64,000 nucleotides of DNA from Halopseudomonas xiamenensis (GCF_014219065.1 NZ_JACLGO010000019.1:22936-86935), one strand, 5' to 3'; shown: positions 36,487 through 46,387, numbered from the stretch's first letter. Made by a program: numbers and translations. The notes: generated by a model not told the origin, from the letters alone.

Positions 36487-39085
36487 AGAGCAGGCCTCCT
36501 TCATCATCCAGGGTGGCATGCACATGCCTGAGCGTGTCGCCTGCGGCCATACTGTCCAGCAGTCGATCGACGACCAGCGGCTGCAGTTGCTGGTCGATCA
36601 GGTGGTCGATCAGCCGCGCTCCGCTGTCGCCGTGCCGGCAGCGTTCGGCGAAGTGCTCGACCAGTGTGGGGCAGTGGCTGAAGCCGAGCTGGCGACGCTG
36701 CAGGCGACTGGCGAAACGCTGCAGCTTGAGCCCGATCAGCTCGCGCAGTACTTCGCCGTCGACCGGGTAATAGGGCACCACGCGCATACGCGCCAGCAGC
36801 GCCGGTTTGAAATGCCGGCTCAGGCTGGGGCGTATGCTCTGTTCGAGGTGCTCGGTGTCGGGCCGCTGCCCCTGGGCGCAGAGCTGGCTGATCTGTTCGC
36901 TGGCCAGGTTCGAGGTCATCAGGATCAGGGTATTGCGGAAGTTGATCTCGCGCCCCTCACCGTCATTGACCACACCCTTGTCGAAAATCTGGTAGAACAG
37001 GTTGAGCACGTCCGGATCGGCTTTCTCGATCTCGTCGAGCAGCACCACCGAGTAGGGCTTCTGCCGTACCGCTTCGGTGAGCATGCCGCCTTCACCGTAG
37101 CCGACATAGCCGGGAGGTGCGCCCAGCAGGCGCGAGACGCTGTGTTTCTCCTGGAATTCGGACATGTTGATGGTGGTCAGGAAGCGCTCACCGCCGTACA
37201 GCAGGTCGGCCAACGCCAGGGCGGTTTCGGTCTTGCCGACGCCGCTGGGGCCGACCAGCAGGAACACCCCCACCGGTGCGTCGGGATTGTTCAGGCCAGC
37301 GGCCGCTGCGCGCATGGCCCGATCCACTGCCAGCACCGCTTGTTCCTGGCCGCGGATGCGCTGGCGCAGATCCTCGGCGAAGCTGGCGATCCGGCTGTTG
37401 TGTTCACGTGCCAGTTGCGCCACGGGTACGCCGGTCCAGTGGCTGATGACCTCGGCCACCAGGCGCGGGGAGACTTCATGGCTGACCAGTCGCCGGTCGG
37501 CGGGGATCGCCTGCAGGCGCTCCTGTAACGCGGCCAGTTCCGCTTCCAGCTGCGCCAGATCGACCGCGGCGGGTGGCTGATCGGCATGGCCGTCGAGCCA
37601 TGCCTCGCTGCTTGCCTGGCGCGCCTGGGCGCATTGCTGGCGCAGCTCCAGCAGCCGGCTGGCCAATTGGCGCTGGTTTTGCCAGTCATCCTGCAAGACA
37701 TGCAATTGCTCGCCAGCTTCCTGCAATCGCAGCTGCAGCCGTTCGATCGAACCGGGGTCCGGCTGCAGGCCGGCGTCCCGGTCGCGCTGCTGGGCCAGCA
37801 GCTGGCGCTCACCTTCGGCGATCTCACTGCGCAGCCGTTCGATGGCTTCTGGGGCCGAGGCGAGGCTGATGCGCACGCGTGCGCAGGCGGTATCCAGCAC
37901 GTCCACGGCCTTGTCCGGCAACTGGCGGCCAGCCAGGTAACGGGCGGACAGTTCGGCGGCGGCGACCACCGCATCATCACGCAGGTAGACGCCATGGCTG
38001 CGTTCATACAGTGGTGCCAGGCCGCGCAGGATGGTGACGGCATTGGTGGTGCCCGGTTCGTGCAGCTGTACCGGCTGGAAGCGGCGGGCCAGTGCCGGGT
38101 CCTTTTCGAAGTACTTTTTGTATTCGCTCCAGGTCGTGGCGGCGATGGTACGCAGCTCCCCGCGCGCCAGCGCCGGCTTGAGCAGGTTGGCGGCATCCGA
38201 TGCGCCGGCCGGGGCGCCGGCGCCAATCAAGGTGTGGGCTTCATCGATGAACAGGATGATCGGCCTGGGCGACTGCCTGACCTCGTCGATCACGCCCTGC
38301 AGACGCCGCTCGAACTCTCCCTTGATACTGGCCCCCGCCTGCAGCAGGCCGAGATCGAGCGACAGCAGCGCAACGCCACGCAGCGCCTCGGGTACCTCGC
38401 CAGCGGCGATGCGCAGGGCCAGGCCCTCGACGATGGCGGTCTTGCCGACACCGGCCTCGCCGACCACTATGGGGTTGTTCTTGCGTCGGCGGGCGAGGAT
38501 ATCGATCATCTGGCGCAGTGCCTGGTCGCGGCACAGTACCGGGTCGAGCTTGCCGTCGCGTGCCTGCCGGGTGATGTCGTGGGTGAAGCGGGCCAATGCC
38601 GAGTCCTGTACCGTCGTCGGCGTTGCCGCCGTGGGCTGGGCGGCGCGGGCATACTCGCTCAGCCGTTCGCTGTGGATGCGCTCGAGTATCGGCTGGTAGC
38701 GGCTGCCGGCATGGCGTACCGGGTTGCGCAGCAGGCCGAGCAACAGGGCGGCCTGGTTGATACTGCTGCGGCCCAGCTCCAGGGTGGCGACCAGCAGCGC
38801 ATCCTGCAGCCATTGCACCAGTTCCGGGGCGAAGCTCGGGCTGCGGCTGCCGTCGCCCCCGCCGCAGGGTTGCAGCAGCTCGCGGAAGCCGTCGATATCG
38901 ACCTCGGCATCCAGCAGGGCCTGGCTCAACAGGCTGTCCGGGCGCTCCAGCAGCACCAGCAGCAGGTCCTCGATCTGCACCTTGTCGGCACGCCGCAGCA
39001 GGCAACGCTCGGCGGCGGCCTCGAGGTCATGGCGGCTGTGGCTGTCCAGTGCCTGGACCAGTTTCTGGATATCCAGTGTCATCAT
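36473..39085 (-). CDS. clpV: T6SS AAA+ ATPase ClpV (TssH)
   Basis: An 870-residue Clp/Hsp100 ATPase that disassembles contracted TssB-TssC sheaths. The N-terminal domain (1-150) is followed by Walker A1 GEAGVGKT (209-216) and a second site GPSGVGKTE in the D2 domain. The Clp signatures DEAHTLIGAG and LLDEIEKADPDVLN are present. ATG 39085 follows AAGGA. It starts six bases after the tssG stop. Confidence 0.96.
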   Translation of the reverse strand: MMTLDIQKLVQALDSHSRHDLEAAAERCLLRRADKVQIEDLLLVLLERPDSLLSQALLDAEVDIDGFRELLQPCGGGDGSRSPSFAPELVQWLQDALLVATLELGRSSINQAALLLGLLRNPVRHAGSRYQPILERIHSERLSEYARAAQPTAATPTTVQDSALARFTHDITRQARDGKLDPVLCRDQALRQMIDILARRRKNNPIVVGEAGVGKTAIVEGLALRIAAGEVPEALRGVALLSLDLGLLQAGASIKGEFERRLQGVIDEVRQSPRPIILFIDEAHTLIGAGAPAGASDAANLLKPALARGELRTIAATTWSEYKKYFEKDPALARRFQPVQLHEPGTTNAVTILRGLAPLYERSHGVYLRDDAVVAAAELSARYLAGRQLPDKAVDVLDTACARVRISLASAPEAIERLRSEIAEGERQLLAQQRDRDAGLQPDPGSIERLQLRLQEAGEQLHVLQDDWQNQRQLASRLLELRQQCAQARQASSEAWLDGHADQPPAAVDLAQLEAELAALQERLQAIPADRRLVSHEVSPRLVAEVISHWTGVPVAQLAREHNSRIASFAEDLRQRIRGQEQAVLAVDRAMRAAAAGLNNPDAPVGVFLLVGPSGVGKTETALALADLLYGGERFLTTINMSEFQEKHSVSRLLGAPPGYVGYGEGGMLTEAVRQKPYSVVLLDEIEKADPDVLNLFYQIFDKGVVNDGEGREINFRNTLILMTSNLASEQISQLCAQGQRPDTEHLEQSIRPSLSRHFKPALLARMRVVPYYPVDGEVLRELIGLKLQRFASRLQRRQLGFSHCPTLVEHFAERCRHGDSGARLIDHLIDQQLQPLVVDRLLDSMAAGDTLRHVHATLDDEGGLLCEFA

Positions 39086-39090
39086 GTTGA

Positions 39091-40101
39091 TCAATCCTTG
39101 ATTCGTCCGGCCAGGGTGACCGCGGGGTTGTCCCGGACCTGCCCGAGCCAGCTGGTCCAGCCCAGCCGGCAGCGGTTATCGTTGGCCAGGTGCAGGGGGT
39201 GGACGGCTTCGTGGCGCAGCTGCAGGCGAATGTCATAGGCCAGCGGTGTATGCAGGCAGAAGCGCAGCAGTGTCAGCAGCGGGTGGTAGGCCTTGCCGGT
39301 AGGCAGGAAGTCATGGAAGCGCTCCCAGTCGAGCTCACCGATATGCAGGCGGAACTTGCCGCTGCGGTCACGGATGCGGTCACCCAGCACCAGGTTGTTG
39401 CCGAGCTGGTTGTTGGCCTGGCCGAGCCGGTTCTGCTGCTGGCTGTCGATGCTGACCTGGCGCTCGATGCATTCCTCGATATGCATGCTGCGGTGCTTGA
39501 AGTAGTAGCGCAGCACCGCTTCCAGCAATGCTGCGGACTGCGCGCGCATGCTCAGCAGACCCAGATAGGGCAGCAGGCGTTTCCAGTTGAGTTCTCCACT
39601 GTCGCGCAGGGCCGGATGGCCCAGGCCGATGAGTGCGAACAGGTGGTTCGATACCTTGTCCGCGGCGCCTTCACGATAGCGACTGTGATAACGATACTTG
39701 CGCCAGATCGGCAGCAGCAGGCGCTGCAGGCGGTTGTTGAACAGGTCGAGGAAGTCGCGCGTCGGGTTGCCGCCCGGGCCATCGCCCAGCGCCTGCTCGC
39801 TGTAGAACGCCGGTAGCGGCGAGCTGGAGCCGAACAGGCCGATCAGGTTGACGCGCAGGCGCGCGCGCAACTCGCCGTCCTCGTGAAAGAACTCGACGCG
39901 TTCGATGTCGGTGCCGGGGAATCCCAGGCTGGGGTTGGCCTGAAATTCCAGGCGCTCGTACAGCGCCTCGTCATCGAGCTGCGGATGCGCTTCACGCAGC
40001 TGTTGCAGTACCAGCATGACACCCTGGAACAGGCTGTATTCGCGAATGCTGCGGCCCAGGCTGCTCAGAGCAGGGGCTGCAACCCCATGCGTGGCGTCCA
40101 T
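39091..40101 (-). CDS. tssG: T6SS baseplate protein TssG
   Basis: A 336-residue TssG/ImpH protein, with typical FQGVMLVLQQLREAHP near the N-terminus and YHPLLTLLRFCLHTPLAYDI near the C-terminus. ATG 40101 follows AAGGAG; the long frame upstream is a shadow of tssF. It overlaps the end of tssF by 37 bases, so the two wedge proteins are coupled. Confidence 0.95.
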   Translation of the reverse strand: MDATHGVAAPALSSLGRSIREYSLFQGVMLVLQQLREAHPQLDDEALYERLEFQANPSLGFPGTDIERVEFFHEDGELRARLRVNLIGLFGSSSPLPAFYSEQALGDGPGGNPTRDFLDLFNNRLQRLLLPIWRKYRYHSRYREGAADKVSNHLFALIGLGHPALRDSGELNWKRLLPYLGLLSMRAQSAALLEAVLRYYFKHRSMHIEECIERQVSIDSQQQNRLGQANNQLGNNLVLGDRIRDRSGKFRLHIGELDWERFHDFLPTGKAYHPLLTLLRFCLHTPLAYDIRLQLRHEAVHPLHLANDNRCRLGWTSWLGQVRDNPAVTLAGRIKD

Positions 40102-41855
40102 TGATACCGCTCTCCTTGGGTGGTCCTGACCCGCAGCTCGTGGAACGAGTTGAGGTTGGCGTAAAGGGCGAAGAACTCGTTGAGTACCGAGGCGAACAGG
40201 AACAGGTCGCCTTCGCCCAGGTAGTTTTCCGCGTCCATCTGCAATTCCGTGCGTATGCCGCGCACCGGCAGTCCGGCATGCAGGCGGTCGACATGGCTGT
40301 GCTCGATCTGTCGCAGGCCATCGAGCCGGCGTTGGCCGATGCGTGCGGCATGCTGGTCGTAATGACGCGGCAGGTCGTAGCTCTGCAGCATCACCTTGAG
40401 CGCCTCGACATTGGCCAGCGACAGGTAGTTGAGCGACATGTTGCTGATCAGCCTCCACAGGAAGTCGCTGTCCACCGGCGGCGCGTAGCTGGAGGTCACC
40501 GCGCTGATGTTGCGAAAGCCCAGGAAGTCCGGCGTGTCCTCGCTCAGGCAGCAGATATCGCCGAGGCCGAGTTGACTGGGCAGGTTCTGGTTGGTGCAGG
40601 TCAGCTCGATCGATAGCGTTTCATGCAGATCGCTGCCATGTGCGCCGAAGCTGAGGTAGCTCTCCAGCCCGTCTCCCTGCAGTGACGGGTACTGGCGCAG
40701 GCTGTAGTACGGCCTGGGCTGGCTGATGCCGAAGCTGCGGTCATGCTCGAAGGATTCGAACGGCACGTATTGCTGCTGGCCCATGCCGCCGGGCTTCCAG
40801 CCGGTGACCCGCTCGACCGCATAGACTCCGCATTGATGGTGAGGGTATTCGGCGGGACGCAGCAGATAGTGGTCCTGACGCCCGTCGAGGCGGATCGGGG
40901 TGGCATCGTGGCTGAACAGGTTGACCACCGGCGTGCAGTACAGGCGGACATTGTCCAGTGTCGGTCGGATGCGCTGGCTGCCGGTCTTGCGGATATGGCA
41001 GCGCAACTCCAGGCCGCAGGCCTGTTTCAGCAGTGCGGGGTCCAGGTTGCCCAGGCAATCGAGACCGCCGATGTCGACGAACAGGAATTTCTCCTCGAAG
41101 GCGAAATACTCCTGCAGGTAGCGGTAGCCGCTGAAGGTATTGAGCGGGTAGGGGACCAGTGCCTGGTCGTCATGAAATCCGCCCGGCTGCACCTGCTGCG
41201 CGGTAATCCGCAGGGTCCCGCTCGGGCTCCCCCGCGACAGGTCGAGCGCCTGACCTTGCTGATCGAGCAGCACCAGCTGGATATCATCGAGCTGGCGCAG
41301 CAGGTACAGGTACAGCATCTGGCTGATATAGCGCTCGCCGGCCAGGTGCAGCCGCAGGCGCTGCAGGGCCAGATCGCCCAGGTGGCCATCGCAGGCCATG
41401 GACAGGGTCAGGCTGAGCAAGGCGCCTTCACCCTTGACCGAGTAATCCAGGTGGCTGAGCTGCAACGGCAGGATGTCGACCTCGCTGGTGGTGCGGAACT
41501 GGCAACTGACACCCTGGACCGGCCGGGACTCGACCGGGGTGTCGCGTGCCACCCGCACCGCCGGGCCGGCGCGCTTGAGCGGATCGAACTGCAACATGCT
41601 GAAGGCCGGCAGCGGGCGCATGTAATTGGGCCACAGCAGGTGCATCAGCGAGTGGGTCAGCTCCGGCAGCTCATCGTCCAGCTTCTGTCGCAGGCGCCCG
41701 GTGAGAAAGGCGAAACCCTCCAGCAAGCGCTCGACATCCGGGTCCTTGCCGCTCTGGCCGAGGAACGGCGCCAGCGCCGGGCTGCGCTCGGCAAAGCGCT
41801 TGCCCATCTGGCGCAGGGCGGTCAGCTCGCTCTGGTAGTAGTGGTTGAATGACAC
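40065..41855 (-). CDS. tssF: T6SS baseplate protein TssF
   Basis: A 596-residue TssF/ImpG protein beginning SFNHYYQSELTALRQMGKRF. The start is a GTG at 41855 with AAGGAAGG just upstream; no ATG is available at the family's N-terminus. Conserved blocks include SLMHLLWPNYMRPLPAFSML. It is separated from tssE by 53 bp. Confidence 0.94.
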   Translation of the reverse strand: MSFNHYYQSELTALRQMGKRFAERSPALAPFLGQSGKDPDVERLLEGFAFLTGRLRQKLDDELPELTHSLMHLLWPNYMRPLPAFSMLQFDPLKRAGPAVRVARDTPVESRPVQGVSCQFRTTSEVDILPLQLSHLDYSVKGEGALLSLTLSMACDGHLGDLALQRLRLHLAGERYISQMLYLYLLRQLDDIQLVLLDQQGQALDLSRGSPSGTLRITAQQVQPGGFHDDQALVPYPLNTFSGYRYLQEYFAFEEKFLFVDIGGLDCLGNLDPALLKQACGLELRCHIRKTGSQRIRPTLDNVRLYCTPVVNLFSHDATPIRLDGRQDHYLLRPAEYPHHQCGVYAVERVTGWKPGGMGQQQYVPFESFEHDRSFGISQPRPYYSLRQYPSLQGDGLESYLSFGAHGSDLHETLSIELTCTNQNLPSQLGLGDICCLSEDTPDFLGFRNISAVTSSYAPPVDSDFLWRLISNMSLNYLSLANVEALKVMLQSYDLPRHYDQHAARIGQRRLDGLRQIEHSHVDRLHAGLPVRGIRTELQMDAENYLGEGDLFLFASVLNEFFALYANLNSFHELRVRTTQGERYQWTPRMGLQPLL

Positions 41856-41908
41856 GCGACCTTCCTTGAAATGAAAACCATCAGCCGACCAGTGCCGGTC
41901 GGCTCCGG

Positions 41909-42313
41909 TTACTGCACCTGGACCCTGCCGCTGCCATCGAGGCTGGCGGCAAATCTGATCTTCTGCCGCTGACCATCCACTTCCAGCGTTCCCTCGATGG
42001 CGAAGGCCAGGCACAGAGGGTCATGGTGGCGTGGCAGGGCGATCACCCGTACCCCATGCAGGCGGGGCTCATGGCGTTCGATGAAGCCTTCGATGGCGCT
42101 ACGTGCCTGCTGCAGTGCATCGTGTACCGACAGGCGCATGTCGTTGAGATCAGGCAGCCCGTAGTCGGGCAGGGTCTGCACGCTGCCGGCACGGGTGCTG
42201 AGCATGCGTGCCAGGTGCCGCGACACGGACGCGGCAACCGCATCGGTCTGTGCCAGGCTGCGGCGTTGGCCGGTTTCACCGGCCAGGCGTTCAAACAGGC
42301 TGCCATAGCTCAT
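41909..42313 (-). CDS. tssE: T6SS baseplate protein TssE (gp25-like)
   Basis: A 134-residue gp25-like protein. The segment TLPDYGLPDLNDMR and the following helix-strand pattern are typical. It forms the baseplate wedge that nucleates sheath assembly. It starts six bases after the tssC stop. Confidence 0.93.
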   Translation of the reverse strand: MSYGSLFERLAGETGQRRSLAQTDAVAASVSRHLARMLSTRAGSVQTLPDYGLPDLNDMRLSVHDALQQARSAIEGFIERHEPRLHGVRVIALPRHHDPLCLAFAIEGTLEVDGQRQKIRFAASLDGSGRVQVQ

Positions 42314-42319
42314 TGCGCC

Positions 42320-43792
42320 TTACTCCTTGTCCAGCTTGCCGACCAGCGACAGGGTGAAGTCGGCGCCCATGTACTTGAAGTGCGGCCGGACGCTGAGGCT
42401 GACGCGGTACCAGCCCGGCTCGCCCGCCACGTCGGCGACCTTGATCTGGGCGGCCCGCAGTGGCCGGCGACCGCGCACTTCCGGGTTCGGGTTGTCCTGG
42501 TCGGCGACGTACTGGCGGATCCACTTGTTCAGTTCCAGTTCCAGGTCGGTACGCTCCTTCCAGGCACCGATCTGCTCGCGCTGCAGGACCTTGAGGTAGT
42601 GGGCCAGGCGGTTGACGATGAACAGGTAGGGCAACTGGGTACCCAGGCGGAAGTTGAGTTCGGCGTTCTTGCCTTCCTCGCTGTTGCCGAAGAACTTGGC
42701 CTTCTGCGCCGAGTTGGCGGAGAAGAAGGCCGCGTTGTCGCTGCCCTTGCGCATGGTCAGCGCGATGAAGCCCTGCTCGGCCAGTTCGTACTCGCGGCGG
42801 TCGGAGACCAGCACTTCGGTGGGGATCTTGGTTTCGATATCGCCCATGCTCTCGAAGCGATGCAACGGCAGATCCTCCACCGCGCCGCCGTTCTGCGGCC
42901 CGATGATATTGGGACACCAGCGGTACCTGGCGAAGCTTTCGGTCAGGCGCGTGGCAAAGGCGAAGGCGGTGTTGCCCCACAGGTAGTCCTCGTGGCTGGC
43001 AGCGACGTTTTCCTTGTAGACGAAGCTCTTGACCGGGTTTTCCTCGGGGTCATAGGGGGTACGCAGCAGGAAGCGTGGCAGGGTCAGGCCGACGTAGCGG
43101 GCATCGTCACGCTCGCGGAAGGCTTGCCACTTGGCGAACTGGGGACCTTCGAAATGATCCTGCAGGTCCTTGATGTCGGGCAGGCCATTGAAGCTTTCCA
43201 GGCCGAAGAACCTGGGTCCGGCCGAGGCGATGAAGGGGGCGTGGGCCATGCTGGCGACCGTGGCGACGTACTGCAGGGTCTTGATGTCCGGTGCGCTGGG
43301 ATCGAAGTAATAGCTGGAGATCAGCGCGCCGACCGGTTGGCCACCGAACTGGCCGTACTCGGCGGTATAGACGTGCTTGTACAGGCCGGACTGGACGATG
43401 TCGGGACTGTCCTCGAAGTCTTCCAGCAGGTCCTGCTTGGATACGTTGATCAGCTCGATCCTGGTGTTCTCGCGGAAGTCGGTGCGATCGACCAGCAGCT
43501 TGAGCCCGCGCCAGGAAGATTCCAGTGCCTGGAAACTGGCGTGGTGCAGGATGGCATCGACCTGCTGGCTGAGCTTGGCATCGATCTCGGCGATCATGCG
43601 GTCGACCAGCGCTTTCTTGACCGGCTGTTTGTCGTTCTGCGGTTTCAGCAGTTCCTCGATGAAGGCGGACACGCCGCGCTTGGCGATACCGTAGGCTTCA
43701 TCCTCCGGGTTCAGCCGCGTCTCGGCGATGATACGGTCGAGAATGCTGTCGCTGCTGCTCTGGGTGCTCTGTAGTGCGGTCTGGGTAGTCAT
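42320..43792 (-). CDS. tssC: T6SS contractile sheath large subunit TssC (VipB)
   Basis: A 490-residue sheath protein with conserved stretches SSWRGLKLLVDRTDF, LISSYYFDP, RFLLRTPYDPEENPVKSF and RPHFKYMGADFTLSLVGKL. ATG 43792 starts the family sequence MTTQTALQ; the longer frame upstream is a shadow of tssB. Its spacing of 16 bp to tssB is normal for a sheath pair. Confidence 0.97.
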   Translation of the reverse strand: MTTQTALQSTQSSSDSILDRIIAETRLNPEDEAYGIAKRGVSAFIEELLKPQNDKQPVKKALVDRMIAEIDAKLSQQVDAILHHASFQALESSWRGLKLLVDRTDFRENTRIELINVSKQDLLEDFEDSPDIVQSGLYKHVYTAEYGQFGGQPVGALISSYYFDPSAPDIKTLQYVATVASMAHAPFIASAGPRFFGLESFNGLPDIKDLQDHFEGPQFAKWQAFRERDDARYVGLTLPRFLLRTPYDPEENPVKSFVYKENVAASHEDYLWGNTAFAFATRLTESFARYRWCPNIIGPQNGGAVEDLPLHRFESMGDIETKIPTEVLVSDRREYELAEQGFIALTMRKGSDNAAFFSANSAQKAKFFGNSEEGKNAELNFRLGTQLPYLFIVNRLAHYLKVLQREQIGAWKERTDLELELNKWIRQYVADQDNPNPEVRGRRPLRAAQIKVADVAGEPGWYRVSLSVRPHFKYMGADFTLSLVGKLDKE

Positions 43793-43808
43793 GGCAGGCG
43801 TCCTTGTC

Positions 43809-44315
43809 TCATGCATCCGGGGTCTGCTGGGCGGCCAGGCCCAACTCGTTGAGCATGCGCTCGCGCGAGTCGTCATCGCTGAGCACGCTTTCGATGGCCT
43901 TGCGGAAAGCCGGCGCATTGCCCAGCGGTCCCTTGAGGGCTACCAGCGCATCACGCAGTTCCATCAGCTTGTGCAGTTCGGGAACCTGTTCCACCAGGTT
44001 GGCAGGGTTGAAGTCCTTCATCGAATTGATGCGCAGGTTGACCGCGAGGTCTTCGTCTTCGGCATCGTCCTGCAAGCGGTTGGGTACGTTGAAGCTGAGG
44101 TTCAGTTCCTGCTTGGCCAGGACCTCGTCGAAGTTGTGCTTGTCGATCGAAATGGGTTGGCGCTCCTCGATCTTGCGCTCGTCCTCGCGCTGGGTGAAAT
44201 CACCCAGCACCATCAACTTCAGCGGCAGCTCGATTTCTTCCTGAGCGCCATTGGTGTCCGGACTGAAGGTAACGTTGACACGTTCCTTGGGTGCTACCGA
44301 GCCGTCTTTGGCCAT
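43809..44315 (-). CDS. tssB: T6SS contractile sheath small subunit TssB (VipA)
   Basis: A 168-residue protein with the family signature KLMVLGDFTQREDERKIEER (about 33-52) and NLSFNVPNRLQ. Partner of TssC in the sheath. AGGAG lies just upstream of the ATG. Confidence 0.97.
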   Translation of the reverse strand: MAKDGSVAPKERVNVTFSPDTNGAQEEIELPLKLMVLGDFTQREDERKIEERQPISIDKHNFDEVLAKQELNLSFNVPNRLQDDAEDEDLAVNLRINSMKDFNPANLVEQVPELHKLMELRDALVALKGPLGNAPAFRKAIESVLSDDDSRERMLNELGLAAQQTPDA

Positions 44316-44333
44316 TTTCGTTCTCCTGTTCCG

Positions 44334-45950
44334 TTATGCCCCTAGGGCCTGCTCAAGCACCACGTCGAAATCGAGGTGGCACAACCGTTGTAGAATCTGT
44401 TCGCGCTGCTGGCGCGAGGCCTTGCCGGCGCCCTGCAAGTCATGCGTTTTCAGCAGCAGGCGCAGGACGCGCACCAGCAGTTGCGGTTCCCAGTCCGCCA
44501 GCTGCGATTGTCGCAGGCTGTGTTCCAGGCCCTCGAGCAGATGCCTGGCCAGTTCATGCTTGCCCGCCTGCAGGCACAGGCGAGCGGTCGCCAGTTGCCA
44601 GTGCAGCTGCGCGCGTCCGCCGCGGGCGCTGGCGCTGCCGGTTCTCAGGGGGGCCAGTGCGGCCTTCAGGCCGTCCTTGCGCAGCAGCTCACCGGCTTCC
44701 GCCAGGGCAGCGTCCCAGGGTTCATCGATGCCGGGTGCCGCTGCGGTATGGCCGCTGTCGATGGCGCCGCTATCCAGCAACACCCTGCTGTTGATCCAAC
44801 CCAGGGTCTGCTGGCTGGCGAATGGCGTGCCATCGAAGAACAGCAGGTTCTCGATGCCCGGCAGGCGTTGCAGAAAGCCACCGAGATGCTGCTCGACCTC
44901 CTGCCTGGCGCTGTCGGCTTTGAGTTCGTCGAGGCAGTGCCAGGCCAGGTACTGACCGTCCAGCCAGAACGGTGAACGGGCCAGGCTGCTTTCAACTTCA
45001 CGCAACAGCTCTGCCGGCTGGCCCTGGTGCAGGCGTTCCTGCAGGCTCTTCAGGCGATCGACCGGCAGTCCCCTGAGCCCGGTCTTGCCCTGGGCGTCAT
45101 GTTCGGGCAGGGCTTCGATGGGTAGCCAGAGCAGGGTGCGTGACAGGCTGATGGCACGCGGATCTATGGCTGACTGGGCGTGCCACCACTGGCACAGCGA
45201 GCGGGCCTGCTCCTGCAGGGCGCGCAAGGCCTTGTGCGCATCGCGGGCACTGGCGATAGGCTTGGCCGTCTGTGCCGGACTGGTCGGCGCAGGCTGCGCG
45301 GGCGGATGCTCAGGCGCTGCAGCCACCGGCGGGAGCACGGATGTGGTTACGCTGCCGGTGCTGGCGTTCTTGCCGATCTGGCTGTGCAACTGCCTGCACA
45401 GTGGTTGCAGCAACGGCGCCTGGTCGCCCAGCACGCGCTGCAGGTGCTGATCCAGGCTGTCCAGGCTGCCATGCAGGTGCTGGAATGCGGGAGCGCTGCT
45501 GCTTGCGTTCAGCAACTCGGGCAGACTTGCCTCGAGCCGGTTGCCCAGCCAGCCGACCGCTGCAGCGCGGGTCCTGTCCTTGCGTGGATGCAGATCGTCC
45601 CAGTGCTGCATGAGGCTGTCCAGCATGGCAACGCCAGCCTGCAGCCCGTTGATCCCTTCGCAACGATACAGGCCCCAGGTCAACCAGCAGGCCACGCGCA
45701 GGTCCTTCGACAGGCTGCGCAGCAGCTGTTCGGCCTGGACCACGATCTGCTGCCAGTCCGGCCCGGCATCGCTGTATATCGAGCCGGCTTTTTCCAGGCC
45801 GGCTTCAATCGTCTCGAACTCGCTGGAATACCGCGCATCCGCACCGGCGAAGTCATTCTCGCTGATGGGGGTGGTGGCCAGTGATATGTAACGGGTCGCG
45901 AGCATTGACGATTGGGTGGTCCGTGAGAGTGTGTTCTGGTGAGACTTCAT
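44334..45950 (-). CDS. tssA: T6SS assembly cap/priming protein TssA (VasJ/ImpA family)
   Basis: A protein of 538 residues from ATG 45950. It has the ImpA N-terminal domain (TWGLYRCEGINGLQAGVAML), a Pro/Ala-rich linker near 230-250, and a C-terminal VasJ-type domain ending LCHLDFDVVLEQALGA. First gene of the operon. No strong ribosome-binding site precedes 45950. A candidate -24/-12 promoter at 45967-45982 would put the transcript start near 45956, which makes ATG 45905 (MLATRYISLA) a serious alternative start. Confidence 0.88.
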   Translation of the reverse strand: MKSHQNTLSRTTQSSMLATRYISLATTPISENDFAGADARYSSEFETIEAGLEKAGSIYSDAGPDWQQIVVQAEQLLRSLSKDLRVACWLTWGLYRCEGINGLQAGVAMLDSLMQHWDDLHPRKDRTRAAAVGWLGNRLEASLPELLNASSSAPAFQHLHGSLDSLDQHLQRVLGDQAPLLQPLCRQLHSQIGKNASTGSVTTSVLPPVAAAPEHPPAQPAPTSPAQTAKPIASARDAHKALRALQEQARSLCQWWHAQSAIDPRAISLSRTLLWLPIEALPEHDAQGKTGLRGLPVDRLKSLQERLHQGQPAELLREVESSLARSPFWLDGQYLAWHCLDELKADSARQEVEQHLGGFLQRLPGIENLLFFDGTPFASQQTLGWINSRVLLDSGAIDSGHTAAAPGIDEPWDAALAEAGELLRKDGLKAALAPLRTGSASARGGRAQLHWQLATARLCLQAGKHELARHLLEGLEHSLRQSQLADWEPQLLVRVLRLLLKTHDLQGAGKASRQQREQILQRLCHLDFDVVLEQALGA

Positions 45951-45966
45951 TACTTGCCGTGGTGCT

Positions 45967-45982
45967 TTCAAATCGGCTGCCA
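45967..45982 (-). promoter_or_regulatory. Possible sigma-54 promoter for tssA
   Basis: On the minus strand, TGGCAGCCGATTTGAA. It matches the -24 GG and the TTG of the -12 box at correct spacing, but the -12 GC is GA here. Activity would depend on the Sfa activator. Confidence 0.4.
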
Positions 45983-46029
45983 AATATATGGATAAAGTTG
46001 GCTTTTAATGACTTGATCAACTTGGTGTC

Positions 46030-46049
46030 TTGTGCAAGTTGTTGCGCAA
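46030..46049. promoter_or_regulatory. Double palindrome 1 (putative activator site)
   Basis: TTGTGCAA (46030-46037), GTTG, TTGCGCAA (46042-46049). Two near-identical 8-bp palindromes whose centres are 12 bp apart. The nearest of the three copies to tssA. Confidence 0.6.
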
Positions 46050-46169
46050 TTTGCTTTCGGAGCGAACTCTAGAGTCTATGTCCGTTTAGGACAAGTCGAG
46101 TTGTGTGAGCTGTTCGTTGTTTTGGAAAGATACTTTGATTTATCTTGTTCAAGGTGCTGATTACGGTGC

Positions 46170-46189
46170 TTGTGCAACTTTTTGCGCAA
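46170..46189. promoter_or_regulatory. Double palindrome 2 (putative activator site)
   Basis: TTGTGCAA (46170-46177), CTTT, TTGCGCAA (46182-46189). Same architecture and spacing as copy 1. It lies about 200 bp before the -24 element of hcp. Confidence 0.6.
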
Positions 46190-46273
46190 CTTGTGTCGGG
46201 TGAGACAATGGGTGGCGGCTGTAACTGTTGCTCTTCCTGTACTCCGGGAAAGTTGGGCAATACTTCGTCACGG

Positions 46274-46293
46274 TTGCGCAAAAAGTTGCGCAG
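46274..46293. promoter_or_regulatory. Double palindrome 3 (putative activator site)
   Basis: TTGCGCAA (46274-46281), AAAG, TTGCGCAG (46286-46293); one mismatch in the last base. It lies 95 bp before the -24 element of hcp, a normal distance for an enhancer-binding protein site. Confidence 0.6.
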
Positions 46294-46387
46294 TCATATG
46301 TGCGCTAGTTCACAGCTCTCTGTTGAAATATTGTTTGTCGCTGGGGCTGTTTTTCTATCTTGTTGATATTGTTGGTGAAAAAATGAC

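Noticed and set aside
46030..46293. CRISPR array or phage attachment repeats in the tssA-hcp gap
   Set aside because: The three units are unevenly spaced (140 and 104 bp), short and palindromic, with no cas genes or integrase; they fit transcription-factor sites better.
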